DNA from: Setophaga petechia | Lineage: Eukaryota; Chordata; Aves; Passeriformes; Parulidae | Assembly (NCBI GenBank): GCA_024362935.1 | Contig: JANCRA010000115.1 | Span: 496,001-560,000, forward strand | Direction of reading: 5' to 3' | Length of the DNA stretch: 64,000 nucleotides | Shown: positions 11,749 through 23,478 of the stretch, piece after piece | Position numbering within the stretch: position 1 is the stretch's first letter | Layout of the letters: each line of letters starts with the position of its first letter | The notes under the pieces: generated by a model | Told to the model about the DNA's origin: nothing | What the model saw: the letters and a program-made list of their open reading frames with translations, nothing else | The model's database searches: none | Program-made: the position numbers and the translations under genes

Positions 11749-12203
11749 TGTTTGGTGACCTTGAACAGAGGCTGGACAGAGCTAAAGAATAAAGCAGGGA
11801 TTTATTAAAGGCCTCCATGGATGCACCTTGGGCAGCACAAGAGCCCAGCCAGGGCTGCACCCAAGATGAACCAAAATGGTCCCAAAATGAACCCAAGATG
11901 ACCCAAAATGGTCACAGAGTGAACCCAAGGTGACCCAAAATGGTCTCAAAATGCACGAGCGCTCCCGGGGTCTCTCCCTGGGATCAGTTCTGCTCCATTT
12001 GCATCTTGCAGTTCATTGTCCCATCCCAGCTTTAGCCCAGGCAGTCCCATCCTTGTTTTTCTCTCTCCAGCCCACGGTGTTTGTGCTCTTGGGCTGAGAT
12101 TTGGATCATTTGTCCTTGGTGCCCAGCTGGAGCAGGAATTGTTTTGTCTCCCTGCTCTGTGCACAGAGCTCAGCATCCCCTGATGTGAACCCAGACCCAC
12201 ACA
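11749..12203 (-). mobile_element. Solo LTR of an endogenous retrovirus, minus strand
   Basis: On the minus strand the element begins TGTGTGTGGGTCTGGGTTCA and ends GGTCACCAAACA, giving the TG...CA termini expected of an LTR. It is flanked by CCAAAG (11743-11748) and CTAAAG (12204-12209), a 6-bp target duplication with one mismatch. An AATAAA signal lies 52 bp before the 3' end. The likely U3/R part holds diverged tandem copies of a unit of about 28 bp ending in CCAAAATGG (11870-11948). The sequence resembles songbird LTRs I have seen, but I cannot name the family. No primer-binding site, coding region or second LTR is present. The boundaries are an inference from the termini and the imperfect target duplication. 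Confidence 0.6.
11801..11806 (-). terminator. AATAAA polyadenylation signal of the LTR
   Basis: The minus strand reads CTTTAATAAATCCCTGCTTT. The distance to the proposed LTR 3' end fits a short R-U5. Confidence 0.5.
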
Positions 12204-12343
12204 CTAAAGCAGCATAAAACCTGAAAAATAGAAAATCCCAAACCTGAGACATCAGGTTTGAAAAAAACCTTTGGGGTTTGGGGGCTTTGGGGTAATGGGT
12301 GAGACAAGGAGAGCCCCACCAGAACCCCCATGGCAAATTTGGG

Positions 12344-12831
12344 CTCAGCCCCACCGTGGATGTCCAGGCTGGCTGTTCCCTGAGCTCAGCCCTGCCATGC
12401 ATGTCCAGGCTGGCTGTTCCCTGAGCTCAGCCCTGCCATGCATGTCCAGGCTGGCTGTTCCCTGGGCTCAGCCCTGCCGTGGATGTCCAGGCTGGCTGTT
12501 CCCTGAGCTCAGCCTGTGTGGATGTCCAGGCTGGCTGTTCCCTGGGCCCAGCCCCACTGTGGATGTCCAGGCTGGCTGTTCCCTGGGCCCAGCCCTGCCA
12601 TGGATGTCCAGGCTGGCTGTTCCCTGAGCTCAGCCTCACTGTGGATGTCCAGGCTGGCTGTTCCCTGGGCTCAGCCCTGCTGTGGATGTCCAGGCTGGCT
12701 GTTCCCTGTGCCCAGCCCTGTGTGGATGTCCAGGCTGGCTGTTCCCTGGGCTCAGCCCCACCATGGATGTCCAGGCTGGCTGTTCCCTGAGCTCAGCCCT
12801 GTGTGGATGTCCAGGCTGGCTGTTCCCTGGC
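12344..12831. repeat. 41-bp minisatellite, 12 copies
   Basis: TGTCCAGGCTGGCTGTTCCC recurs at 12361, 12402, 12443, 12484, 12523, 12564, 12605, 12646, 12687, 12727, 12768 and 12808. The 20-bp core is invariant in all copies I read. The remaining 19-21 bp vary (CTGAGCTCAGCC or CTGGGCCCAGCC, then a CTGCCATG or TGTGTG variant). The conserved core against a variable remainder is typical of a hypervariable minisatellite. Confidence 0.97.
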
Positions 12832-13154
12832 AGTAAATATGCAAAGTTCCCCCTGGCACACAAAGGGAGCCGTTTTTGTGCTGCTGTAGATGGGGCCGTG
12901 GATAATCAGCCGCTATTCACTCCCCGGCGCTGCGGAAGCGCAATCAGGAAAGCATTATGAGCAAAAACCTGCCCTGCAGGGATAGACTTGCTTTAATAAT
13001 GTTTATGACTTGTCCAGATTGTATTTATGTCTGGAAGTTGATTCCTTGGGTTTTCCCACCCTTCCCCCCCAAAAGACAATCTGCGAGCTGGATGCTCCAC
13101 CAGGAGAAAAAGGGGGAAGTGCTGATGGACACTCTCCTCCCTCCAGGCTCAAGA
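12832..13154. other. Short unique spacer
   Basis: A 320-bp gap between two arrays. It contains a few CpGs around 12890-12945 (GATAATCAGCCGC...CGGCGCTGCGGAAGCGC). No gene is seen. Confidence 0.4.
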
Positions 13155-14380
13155 TCCCAGCCAGAAATAACACTTGATTTGATTTGATTTGATTTTTTTC
13201 CTAACCTCACCTTTTCCTGGAGTGCCTGCTTCAAAACCAAGCCCGTGTTTCACAAATTAACAGGTTTGGCCTCAAAAAGTGCAACCCTTTGGGCAGGTGC
13301 TGCCCTCCTGTCCTGAAAGCCAGCCAGGACTGATGCCACAGATTCCCCAAAAATCTCACAATTTTCACTGAGTTCCTTTAAAGGCCAGAAATAGCACTTG
13401 ATTTGATCTTATTTTTTATTTGATTTTATTTTTTTCCTAACCTCACCTTTTCCTGGAGTGCCTGCTTCAAAACCAAGCCCGTGTTTCACAAATTAACAGG
13501 TTTGGCCTCAAAAAGTTGCAACTCTTTGGGCAGGTGCTGCCCTCCTGTCCTGAAAGCCAGCCAGGATTGATGGCACAGATTTCCCCCAGAATCTCACAAT
13601 TTTCACTGAGTTCCTTTAAAGGCCAGAAATAACACTTGATTTGATCTTATTTTTTATTTGATTTTATTTTTTTCCTAACCTCACCTTTTCCTGGAGTGCC
13701 TGCTTCAAAACCAAGCCCGTGTTTCACAAATTAACAGGTTTGGCCTCAAAAAGTTGCAACTCTTTGGGCAGGTGCTGCCCTCCTGAAAGCCAGCCAGGAT
13801 TGATGGCACAGCCAGCAATAATGGGAGAAAATGACTGGAGATTCCAGCAGAATCTCACAATTTTCACTGAGTTCTTTTAAAGGCCAGAAACAGCACTTGA
13901 TTTGATTTGATTTCATTTTTTTCTTAACCCCACCTTTTCCTGGTGTTTCACAAATTAACAGGTTTGGCCTCAAAAAGTTGCAACTCTTTGGGCAGGTGCT
14001 GCCCTCCTGTCCTGAAAGCCAGCCAGGATTGATGGCACAGCCAGCAATAATGGGAGAAAATGACTGGAGATTCCATCAGAATCTCACAATTTTCACTGAG
14101 TTCTTTTAAAGGCCAGAAACAACACTTGATTTGACTTTATTTTATTTTTTTCCTAACCTCAACCTTTTCCTGGAGTGCCTGGTTCAAAACCAAGTTCGTG
14201 TTTCACAAATTAACAGGTCTGGCCTCAAAAAAGTTCCAAAGGTGGATCAGTTGCTGCCCTCCTGTCCTGATCAGGTGCTGCCCTCCTGAAAGCCAGCCAG
14301 GACTGATGGCACAGCCAGCAATAATGGGAGAAAATGATTGGAGATTTCCCCCAGAATCTCACAATTTTCACTGAGTTCTT
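13155..14380. repeat. Long-unit tandem array, about 224-260 bp x 5.5
   Basis: The anchor CACTTGATTTGAT recurs near 13172, 13396, 13633, 13893 and 14126 (last base changed). It is followed in each copy by a T-rich tract, CCTAACCTCACCTTTTCCTG and TTCACAAATTAACAGGTTTG. Copies 3 onward gain a 48-bp segment containing CAGCCAGCAATAATGGGAGA, so two sub-families exist. The final copy is broken: its GTGCTGCCCTCCTG segment is duplicated at 14250-14290 and it then stops inside TTTTCACTGAGTTCTTTT. Confidence 0.95.
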
Positions 14381-15146
14381 TTCAAGCCGTCCATCTCAGC
14401 CTCCCAAATCCATCCCAGAAGAGCCAGCCTGCAGAGCAATTGCAGGGACACAGGCTGGGAGAAAAGCCAGGCAGAGATTTGCTCCATCTCCACAGTCCCA
14501 GACAGATTTTGCTGGGTTTGCTCTCCCTGGGTTATTCCACTTGGGTTCCACCCCTCCTGCAGCAAAACCTGCCCCAAACTTCCCAATCTTCCAAGGTTTT
14601 CAAGTCACCAAACGCTGAAGGTCTGGTTTAATCGTGGCAGGTAAATGTGATGGCAAAGGCAGGCACAGAAACTGAATCTCCAGGGAGGAAGGTACACAAG
14701 AATTCCTAAATTCCTGGGATTTCCTGGGTGTTTTGCTGCATTTCCCTGTTGGGAGGCAGGAAAATCCCCAGGCACCTCTGCCTTTGTGGCTGGATCCAGG
14801 GATGGCTCAAATCTTTGGGCACAAAACCCTTCCCCTGGCTGAGGGACTCCTGGCCTGGCAAACCATCCCCTCCTGAGAACAAAGCCCAGCCCATCCTGGC
14901 ACAAACACCCCAAAAATGAGGCAAGGCCAGCTGGATCATTTTGGGACCCAACCAGAATGAGTGTCTGAGCTCCCCAAAATCCAGCAGACCCTCCCAAACC
15001 TCCTCAGCTGCACAAAGAGAGCACAGAGGTGGCCACCAACAGGAGAAATTTGGATTTTACCCCTGCCCTGGGGGCTCTGCCTGGCTCCTGCAGGGAGATG
15101 CAGAGCAGGAATCCCTCCCAAAGGCTCTGCTGACCTCTCCCTGCAG
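14381..15146. other. Non-repetitive stretch
   Basis: C-rich plus strand, no array and no recognisable transposon. Open frames here are at most 130 codons (minus 14605-14997) without recognisable domains. Confidence 0.4.
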
Positions 15147-15152
15147 CCCGGG

Positions 15153-15838
15153 TGTCACAGACATTCTTCTTGAAAAATCCTTTCTTAGGATTTTTCCTTG
15201 CTGGAGCTGAAAGGTTTCAGCAGCACTGTAAACAATTATTATCTGCTGCTGTGGAATGCAACAGGTCCACCCGTGGTTGGTCCCTGTAGATGTTTGGATT
15301 CACTGAGCACTGTGGGAGCTCAGAATGTCGCTCCCAATGTCCAGAATCACCAGGAAAACCCACGGGGGGCTCGGAGGTGCTGGGATGTTGCCAGGCACTC
15401 TTGGTGGCTGCACTTTGACCCTGCAGAGGGTGTGTGTGAGGCCGTGAGTGTCCCAGGCATCCTTTGTGAAAAATCCTTTCTGTAGGATTGTTCCTGCTGG
15501 AGCTGAGAAGCTCAGTGACAAATGGAAACAATTATTATCTGCTGCTGTGGGATGCAACAGGTCCACCCGTGGTTGGTCCCTGTGGATGTTTGGATTCACT
15601 GAGCACTCATGATGGACCTGCTGTCGTCTCTGCCGAGACACAGAGCCTTGTTTTTCATTCCTTGCTATCTCTCTCTTAGCTTAGCAGCTTCAGAAGAAGC
15701 CTCTTGCCTTTCTATCTTTATGTAGCATAGTTATAATGCTGTATATATATCCTAACATAATAAATCAAGCCTTCTGATCATGGAATCAAGATCCTGTCTC
15801 TTCCATCCTCTAACAAACCCCTGTGAACACCGACAACA
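15153..15838 (+). mobile_element. LTR-only endogenous retrovirus remnant with perfect 6-bp target duplication
   Basis: The element starts TGTCACAGAC and ends ACACCGACAACA. It is flanked on both sides by CCCGGG (15147-15152 and 15839-15844). Six-base duplications are usual for alpha/beta-like (ERVK-type) retroviruses. A complete LTR of 390 bp is readable at 15449-15838, starting TGTCCCAGGCATCC and ending with AATAAATCAAGCCTTCTGA and ACACCGACAACA; I recognise this from songbird LTRs. Upstream, 15153-15313 repeats the first 160 bp of that LTR, followed by about 130 bp unlike it (15314-15448). Two readings fit: a solo LTR with an internal 5' duplication, or a provirus whose 5' LTR 3' part and nearly all internal sequence were deleted. 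No coding remnant is visible. Confidence 0.8.
15759..15764 (+). terminator. AATAAA polyadenylation signal of the LTR
   Basis: It sits 74 bp before the LTR 3' end, just after the GTATATATAT stretch at 15741-15750. Confidence 0.6.
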
Positions 15839-15844
15839 CCCGGG

Positions 15845-18639
15845 CACGCAGCAAGGGCAGGTGGAGGTGAGCGAGCATCTGTGGCTGCTGTGCCTCGCAG
15901 CTGCCCTGCTCCCCAAGCTTTGTTCTGTTTTACAGCTCTAAAAGACAAAATAAACAAGGCAGTCGTGATTTCACTCGCCTGGGAGCCCGTATTTGCCTAC
16001 AGGAAAAGCCCCCAAAAGCCACAAGCTTTCCTTTTTATTTACCTCTTTTATCTTTGCTTATTTTCTCTGGTGCAAAGTAACCCAACCTTGGCTGGCTAGA
16101 AACCCAGGCAGAAACAAAAACCCTCTTGAATTCCTCTTCATTATAAATGGATTGTCAATGTGTTAAATAAATCAGTGAAAATGGAAATCCAAAAATAAAT
16201 AGCCATCCTGCTGTTGCTATGACAACTCAAATTTTTTACCTGGACAGAGATTTTCTGTTTCACAGTTCGGAATCGCTGAAAAGGAGGGGTCACATTTATT
16301 TTATTTTCTTTTTTAATCCCAGCACATTTCACCACCTACCCCCCAACATTAAATAAAAAAAGGGGGATTATTTTTGGTTACTTTTTAGCAAATGAGGGGA
16401 AGATCAAAGAGAGGAGCTATTTTTCACTGCAGACAGGAGAAAGGAGACACATTCCATTTGCAACAACAGAGCTCAGCCCAGAAAGGACAGAGAGCACGAA
16501 AAAATTCAGGATTTCAAGGCTTTCATGTGGCCCTGCCAGGCAAAAGGCAGGGCACATATAGAGCAAGATTAACATAATTTAAAACCATATTTTGGCTCAT
16601 TCATTAAGGCAGTTTTACCATGGGAAAAAAGCAACATCACCTCAGAACAGCAATAAATATTTTGCAACTTGTGCCTTTGTTGATGGCAGGGAAATGTGTG
16701 TTTAAATGACCCAGACTGCAAAATTAATGCATTTTGTAGTGCTTAAAATGGGAGAAATCAACCCAATTCCCCCCAGATCCACGTGGGAAAGCTCAAAGCA
16801 CTGAAAAATCCCATTTTGCAGTGGAATTATCTCCTGATCTACCCCAAGGAACATTCTGGGGTGAGAAATGGAGGGGAATTCACCAGGAGTCACCTCAGGT
16901 GCCACCTGGGACTCCCTGGCCAAGCCCAGCAAAGTCACAGAAAGGTCTTTTATTCCATTTTACCTGCTTTAAATAATCTACTTGGTATCTGCTTGTCTGG
17001 AGCCTGGTGGGTGGATGATTCACAGATCAGAGAACACCTTCATCTCTTGGCTGGCACACAGGCAAGGAGCCTTTCCTTCACCCCAAGAGGTAACAAAAAA
17101 AAAAGAAACAAACCCAGCCAAAAAATACTTTAAAAGTTCAAAGATTCAAAAAGGCAGCTAAAAAAAAAAACCACTTGAAAATAGCATCCCTTTGGTTTGT
17201 TTCCATTGGGCAATTTCTTTGTTAAATAAAATGAATTTAAAAAAAAAAAAAATGGAGTCTTGGCCAAAATGTTTTCTTCAGGTTGAAATTTGGTGACTAG
17301 TTAAAATAACAAAATAACAAATGAAAACAAAAAATAACCCAGGCTCAAACAAACAAACCCCAAAATATTCAGAGTTGGGGGTAGGGAAGAAGCAGCACAG
17401 AAGGAAAATGCTCCCAGTGAAGAATCTCCACAAATCAGCCTTTTCCACCCAAAAACACCTTTTGTCACAAAATATCTTGACTTGCATTCAATGGAATGAA
17501 TTCATCTCACTCAAAATTCAGCCTAACAGCAAGAAAATGCTAAATACCCCCAAAAATGCTAAATACCCCCAAAAATCAGCCAATGAAATGAGAAACTCTC
17601 ACGGAATCACAGGCAGGAGAACGAGCTTTTGCACTGAAATGCAGTTTTTTTTGTTATTAATGTGTGTTCCTCCCAGCTTCTGGGGTTTTTATGGCTCTCT
17701 CCACACACATATGCACACGCACAGGGCTGGGGGAAAGTGCTCCAAACAAATCTGGGTGTTTGCATCCTGCCTTGCCCGAGAAGCAAAGCAGACTGTTCAA
17801 GCAGCAGCCGCTGAAAGCAAGCATTCAATCCTCCTCAGAGGCTCGTTTTCCTCTAAATGGGCCTCTCAGACTCGGTGACAACTCTTAGCTGCTTGAGAAA
17901 AAAAAAAAATGGAATAGAAAAAAAAAAAAAGAGAAAAAAAAAAATCAAAAAGAAGCTATTTTCCAGTGCAAAGTAATCCCTGCTCCATTGCCATGGCACC
18001 AGACATCCGTCTCTTTCTTTCATTGACCAGACGAGGTCCTCCTCAGCCTCTCGCTCCTTTTTTATTTAAAAAAAAAACAAAAATAGAAATTTTTTTTGTT
18101 GTTCATGTGTGTGTGTGTGTGTGTGTGCTCCTGAATTTGTTTCCTCGGTAGGAAAAGGAGTCATTAAAGCGTTAGTTGGGGTTGATTGATTCCTTCAAGG
18201 AGAGGAGAGGGGTTCTTGGGATTCTCAAAACTGAGGGGTGAGAAAAGGAAGATGCAGCTTGGGAAGGCAAAGAGCCCCCTTTGCAGGCTGGGAGTTGAAT
18301 CCTTTCCAAAAAAACTCGGTGATTTCTTCAAGGTATTGTGAGCAGCCGTGAAATAAAGGAGCAGGACAATGAAATCTCTTTTTTTGCTTTTAACTCCAGA
18401 GCAGTTTACACGATTGTGCCATGGCTCAGGGGCTGGCTGCCTACAGGCTGCAGTGAAATATAAAAGGAGAAAAAACAAAACTAAAAAAGGAGAAACTGAG
18501 ATAGATAAAATGGAAAAAAAAATAGAGAAAACCAATAATAATTTAATATATACATATATATACACTGAAAAACAAAGCAGTGCTGAAAATCACACAGAGG
18601 TTACCAGAACCACCTTAACTCTGCTCCTTTTTTTGTTTT
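15845..18639. other. Non-repetitive stretch, AT-rich, no gene recognised
   Basis: About 2.8 kb without arrays. It contains homopolymer A runs (17240-17252, 17899-17943), a TG dinucleotide run, and a 19-bp direct repeat AAATGCTAAATACCCCCAA at 17535-17572. The plus frame 17321-17878 (185 codons) is the longest and has no recognisable domain or flanking splice signals that I trust. Confidence 0.4.
18106..18127. repeat. TG dinucleotide microsatellite
   Basis: About 11 uninterrupted TG units. Confidence 0.95.
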
Positions 18640-18803
18640 CTTTTCCTCTTATCCTCTCCTGCTTCCCAGGTTAGGGAAACCCAGCCCAAATTCAGTTTTT
18701 TGGGGTGCACCAGAACAGTTCTTTTCCTCTTATCTTATCCTGTATCCCAGGTTAAGGAAATCCAACCCAAATTCAGCTTTTTGGGGTGCACCAGAACAGT
18801 TCT
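18640..18803. repeat. Two-copy tandem duplication, about 81 bp
   Basis: Each copy runs from CTTTTCCTCTTATC through CCCAAATTCAG to GGGGTGCACCAGAACAGTT. The two copies differ at about 8 positions. Confidence 0.9.
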
Positions 18804-18892
18804 GGCTGGTGACTCAGCATCTGTTGCTTTTTTTCTCATTTACTTGGTCTGTTTAAAGGCACCCCTGGCTCTGGGGAGGGTTCAGGGTCAGG

Positions 18893-19085
18893 GGTGGGGA
18901 TTTGCAGGTCCCTGGGGGTTTTTGGTGGGGATTTGCAGGGGTCTGGGGGGTTTTTGGTGGGGATTTGCAGGGGTCTGGGGGTTTTGGTGGGGATTTGCAG
19001 GGGTCTGGGGGGTTTTTGGTGGGGATTTGCAGGGGTCTGGGGGTTTTTGGTGGGGATTTGCAGGTCCCTGGGGGTTTTTGGGGCA
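18893..19085 (+). repeat. 31-bp G-rich minisatellite, 6 copies, G-quadruplex potential
   Basis: GGGGATTTGCAGG begins at about 18897, 18927, 18959, 18989, 19021 and 19052. Each unit has three runs of four or more G (GGGGATTTGCAGGGGTCTGGGGG), so any one-and-a-third units supply four G-tracts on the plus strand. The first and last copies share a GTCCCTGG variant that is absent from the middle copies. Confidence 0.95.
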
Positions 19086-19282
19086 CTGATTCAGCACCCT
19101 GGCAGGATGGGGCTCTGGGCTGGCTGGGAGATGTGTGCAGCACACCTGGGACTCTGATTTCCCCATCAGGGCCAGAGAACCTGATGGGTTTTGTAGGGAA
19201 AACAAAGGAAATTTTCCCTGATGCAGAGGGAAACACCTTTAGTGCAATTTTTGGGGTTTTTTTACCAACAAATACCCCCCAA

Positions 19283-19356
19283 TAATTCCAAATTCCTGGA
19301 ATTTAACGTGGATTTTGCTGTTAGATGGCACAGCACTACAGAGAAAACAGCAATAA
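19283..19356. repeat. Dispersed 70-bp repeat, copy 1 of 3
   Basis: The segment containing GTGGATTTTGCTGTTAGATG and GCACAGCACTACAG recurs about 7.5 kb away in both halves of the duplication at 26633-27372. Only this part is shared; flanks differ. It may be a fragment of an interspersed element I do not recognise. Confidence 0.75.
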
Positions 19357-19884
19357 TCAATTCTGCACTCAGCACAGAGCCAGAGGGAATTTATTTCTCC
19401 TGGGGAAGCTCCCAGCAGAATGGGAGGTGGATTTTTGGGGCAGACCCCAGGGTTGCAGAGGTTTTTGAGTCATCCCTTCCCTCTCTGCTTCCCAAAAGGT
19501 GTTGGGCACCTGATTTAGGAGCAGCTGAGGGTGACCCAGTGCTCCTGGCATGGTGGCATGTCCCAGAGGCACCGTTTGGCCCAGATTTTGTTATTGAGGT
19601 TGCTGGGCACAGAAAGGGGAAGGGAGAAGGAGCAGCAGAGGGGTGAGGTGATGTCAAACCCGTTCCTGACATCACCTCATCACCCTGAGTCCATTCCTCA
19701 GCCTGGAATCCCTCCCAGCCAAGGCCAAGAGGACACTTCTGCTGGGGACACAAGGGACAAAGGTTCCTTGCAGTGCTCTGGGTGCTTTGGCACTCACACA
19801 TCTCAAAACTCATCTCCCACTGCCTCAGGGAAAACGTGTCTGTGACACCAACCCCTGTGTGACACCTCCCTGAGTGCCAGGAGC
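19357..19884. other. Non-repetitive stretch
   Basis: No array, mobile element or gene recognised. Confidence 0.4.
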
Positions 19885-21378
19885 TCACACAGAGCCAGGA
19901 GGGGCCTCCTTCCACCCCATTCCAGGGTCAGAATGTCCTACAGCCCTGAGGAGAAGCCTCAGGAGAAGCTACCTTCCATCACCTCCAGGAGGGGCCTCCT
20001 TCCATCCCATTCCAGGGTCAACATCTCCTTCAGGAGAAGCCACCTTCCACCTCATTCCAAGGTCAGCATCTCCTACAGCCCTCAGAAGGAGCCTCCTTCC
20101 ATCCCATTCCAGGGTCAGGATGTCCTACAGCCCTCAGGAGAATCCTCTTTCCACCCCATTCCAAGGTCAGCATCTCCTACAGCCCTGATAAACACAGGAG
20201 ACTTTCCTATTCCTTTTCTATTCCATAATTTTCTATTCTCCTGAGGCCCTCAGGAGGAGCCTCCTTCCATCCCCATTCCAGAGCCAGCATTTCCTACAGG
20301 CCTGATAAACACAGAAGATTTTCCTATTCCTTTTCTATTCCAGAAGATTCTGGACCCCAGGAAGATTCCCAGGTTTGTTTTATACTCAGCAGTGGCTCCA
20401 ACATCCACATTCAATCTCTACAGCCCTCAGGAGGAGCCTCCTGCCACCCCATTCCAAGGTCAGCATCTCCTACAGCCCTGATAAGCACAGGAGACTTTTC
20501 TATTCCTTTTTTATTCCATAATTTTCTATTCTCCTGAGGCCCTCAGGAGAAGCCTCCTTCTATCCCCATTCCAGGGCCAGCATCTCCTACAGCCCCAATA
20601 AACACAGAAGATTTTCCTATTCCTTTTCTATTCCAGAAGATTCTGGACCCCAGGAAGATTCCCAGGTTTGTTTTATACTCAGCAGTGGCTCCAACAGCCA
20701 CATTCAATCTCTACAGCCCTCAGGAGGAGCCTCCTTCCATCCCCATTCCAGGGTCAGCATCTTCTACAGCCCCAATAAACACAGGAAGATTTTCTATTCC
20801 TTTTCTATTCCATAATTTTCTATTCTCCTGAGGCCCTCAGGAGGAGCCTCCTTCCATCCCCATTCCAGAGCCAGCATTTCCTACAGGCCTGATAAACACA
20901 GAAGATTTTCCTATTCCTTTTCTATTCCAGAAGATTCTGGACCCCAGGAAGATTCCCTGGTTTGTTTTATACTCAGCAGTGGCTCCAACATCCACATTCA
21001 ATCTCTACAGCCCTCAGGAGGAGCCTCCTTCCATCCCCATTCCAAGGTCAGCCTCTCCTACAGCCCTGATAAGCACAGGAGACTTTTCTATTCCTTTTCT
21101 ATTCCATAATTTTCTATTCTCCTGAGGCCCTCAGGAGGAGCCTCCTTTCACCCCATTCCAGGGTCAGCATTTCCTACAGCCCTCAGGAGGAGCCTCCTGC
21201 CACCCTTCCAGGATCAGCATCTCCTACAGCCCTGATAAACACAGAAGATTTTCCTATTCTTTTTCTATTCCAGGAGATTCTGGACCCCAGGAAAATTCCC
21301 TGCTTTGTTTTATACTCAGCACTGGCTCCAACATCCACATTCAATCCCCAGCACCAGGATCTGCAGTAAATTGAGCCC
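19885..21378. repeat. Higher-order tandem array, about 294-bp unit built on a shorter repeat
   Basis: The basic unit, about 55-70 bp, is CCTCAGGAGGAGCCTCCTTC followed by ATCCCATTCCAGGGTCAGCA and TCTCCTACAGCC. From 20200 it is embedded in a longer unit that adds TCCTATTCCTTTTCTATTCC and AGATTCTGGACCCCAGGAAG, the latter near 20345, 20639, 20934 and 21271 (AAAA variant). The longer spacing is 294-295 bp, then 337 bp in the last copy. The left end (19885-20200) contains only the short unit, which suggests the long unit arose from it. The element CAGGAGGAGCCTCCT is itself a near-palindrome (AGGAG...CTCCT). Confidence 0.95.
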
Positions 21379-23443
21379 AGGGAGGACAAAAGAAGAGAGA
21401 AAACTCCTCAGCTCATGGTTGTCCCTGGAAAGGATGGGTCAGTAGGGGAATGCTGCTTCCTTAAGTTGGGAGGGGAGGGAATTGTGAGATCTCTCCCTGT
21501 TTTTAGTTCTCTCTTCCATCCAGCCCCAGTCTGTAATTTAACACCTTCCCTGGAAGATTTTCCTGCCTCCTCTAAAACATCTGGGCAGAGGTTATGAACT
21601 CCAGTGTGGTTCCTGCTGCAAAAAAAAGAGAAGGGAATGCCATGGAGCAAGATGGCAAATGTTGCTCAATTAGTCAGGAACTCGTTTGTGCTTAATGACC
21701 TTTATGATCAGACTCAGTTTCTGGAAGGTGGAGCTGGGACATGGATATATAAAAATGGCTTTGAAATAAAATCTCTGTTCCTACAGCCAGAAAAATCCTG
21801 CACTAATTCCAGCCCTGAAGTTCCAAGCCTGGTGTCCCATCTCACTCCCCCACCCCACATTCCATCACAGATTTGCTCTTTGCAACCAGCACCTGATGAG
21901 ATTTTTTAAATTTCTTGCTTATTTTTCTACTCACAGCCCCTCCTGAGGGTATCCTGGGTTTGCCTCTAAAACTGCCAGGATTTTTATGCAGACAAATAAA
22001 ACGTAAAGCACAACCAAACCACGCGGGCAGCATTTCACATTTCACACCTTGACCTCTCCCAGGCACAAAGCAGCTGAAAGAAACCTAAAAATAGAGCCAG
22101 GTCAGATATAACCGGGGTGAGCCTCACACAGAGCACACCTCACACCGGGCTGAACCCAAACCGCAGCACCAGCACATCCTGTCCCTCATTCCGAGCAGCT
22201 TTTTCAACCTGCAGGACGAAAATGAAGGGATTTGCCCAAATCCCATTGTCTGGGCTCGCCTCCGCTTCCCTCCGTATCCAATTCCGCAGACAGCCAGAAG
22301 AGGGGGATCACATACAGGGCTGACCAAAAGGTGATTGAGTACCAGAAGCAGTTTGCCTTTAACGGATTTTTTTTTTTTATTAATTTAAATTTGCCCTTTC
22401 CCCACTCCAATTCCCACTGGTGACGGGGGAAAAAAAATAAAATCCCCTCCTCTCCAAGAATCCCATGTGAACAAAGCTGCAGTCAGTGAGGTGAGGTGGT
22501 AACAGAGTAATTTATGGTGGTTTTAGGAGGAAAAGTGTGGGTTTAAGTGAAATCACACTAAATTAAAAAGAAAAAAAAAAAATTACTTCCTGAGGAAAAG
22601 TAATACTGGAACAAAAAAGGAATAATAATGGGAAATAATGGGCCCTGAGCAGCTCTTGTGGACCTGACTCAGGTTCCACAAGTTCCAATAAAGCAGCAAA
22701 ATGCTGACAAACAGCCTGGCTGGTGCAGAAATCACACCCATCCTTCTTCTTCTTAATTTTTGGAGGGAGAAACAACAATTCAGCACTCAGGGAGAACAGG
22801 GCAGAAACTTCCCCAGTCCTTCCTCAGGAGGGGATGAAGCCAAGCCCTGGCCTGGGTCTGACACACCCCACGAGGAGCCAAAGTCTCAAATTCTCCTGCC
22901 AAAATCCTGGAATTCAAGGGAAAACCTTGAACCCTGGAGTCATTAGGAGACAATTAAGAATTGATCAGCTCTGCCTGCCCCAGGCTGCAGCCTCTCAAGT
23001 CGTCCTTCCCTCTCTGCTGCCCTGCACCTGCCTCTGCTCCCCTTTTCCTCCCTCAGACATTCCAGGACACCCCAAATCTCCCAAATCCCTGCTTTTCCAG
23101 CATCCCCAAACACCCCCAAGGCCACAAACGGGTACAATTCCTGCTTTACAGGGATTTGCCTTTCTGCCTTTGAATGCTGAATTCAGCAGATTCTGGCACC
23201 AGAGAGAAGTGGATCAGGCACCCAAATCCTGTAGGCTGCCACACAAATCCTTGCCATTGTCCCTCAGTTTGCTTCTGGCAGGTTGATGCAATGCATTACC
23301 ACACAGAAAATTTAAAAATTAAATAAATAAAATCAAAAAAATTCTCCCACTTAGATGTTGTGGGACATCAAAAATGAGGAAGGATTGTTGCTGATGTAGC
23401 CAAGGTGGGACCCAGGTGTCGCCTAAGAAAAGCTACCCAAAAC

Positions 23444-23444
<1 letters not shown>
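21379..23444. other. Non-repetitive stretch, no gene recognised
   Basis: About 2 kb. An A-run lies at 22565-22580 and a T-run at 22369-22378. Plus frame 22723-23286 (187 codons) has a low-complexity, proline/serine-rich translation without a domain and is not called. Confidence 0.4.
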
Positions 23445-23478
<34 letters not shown>

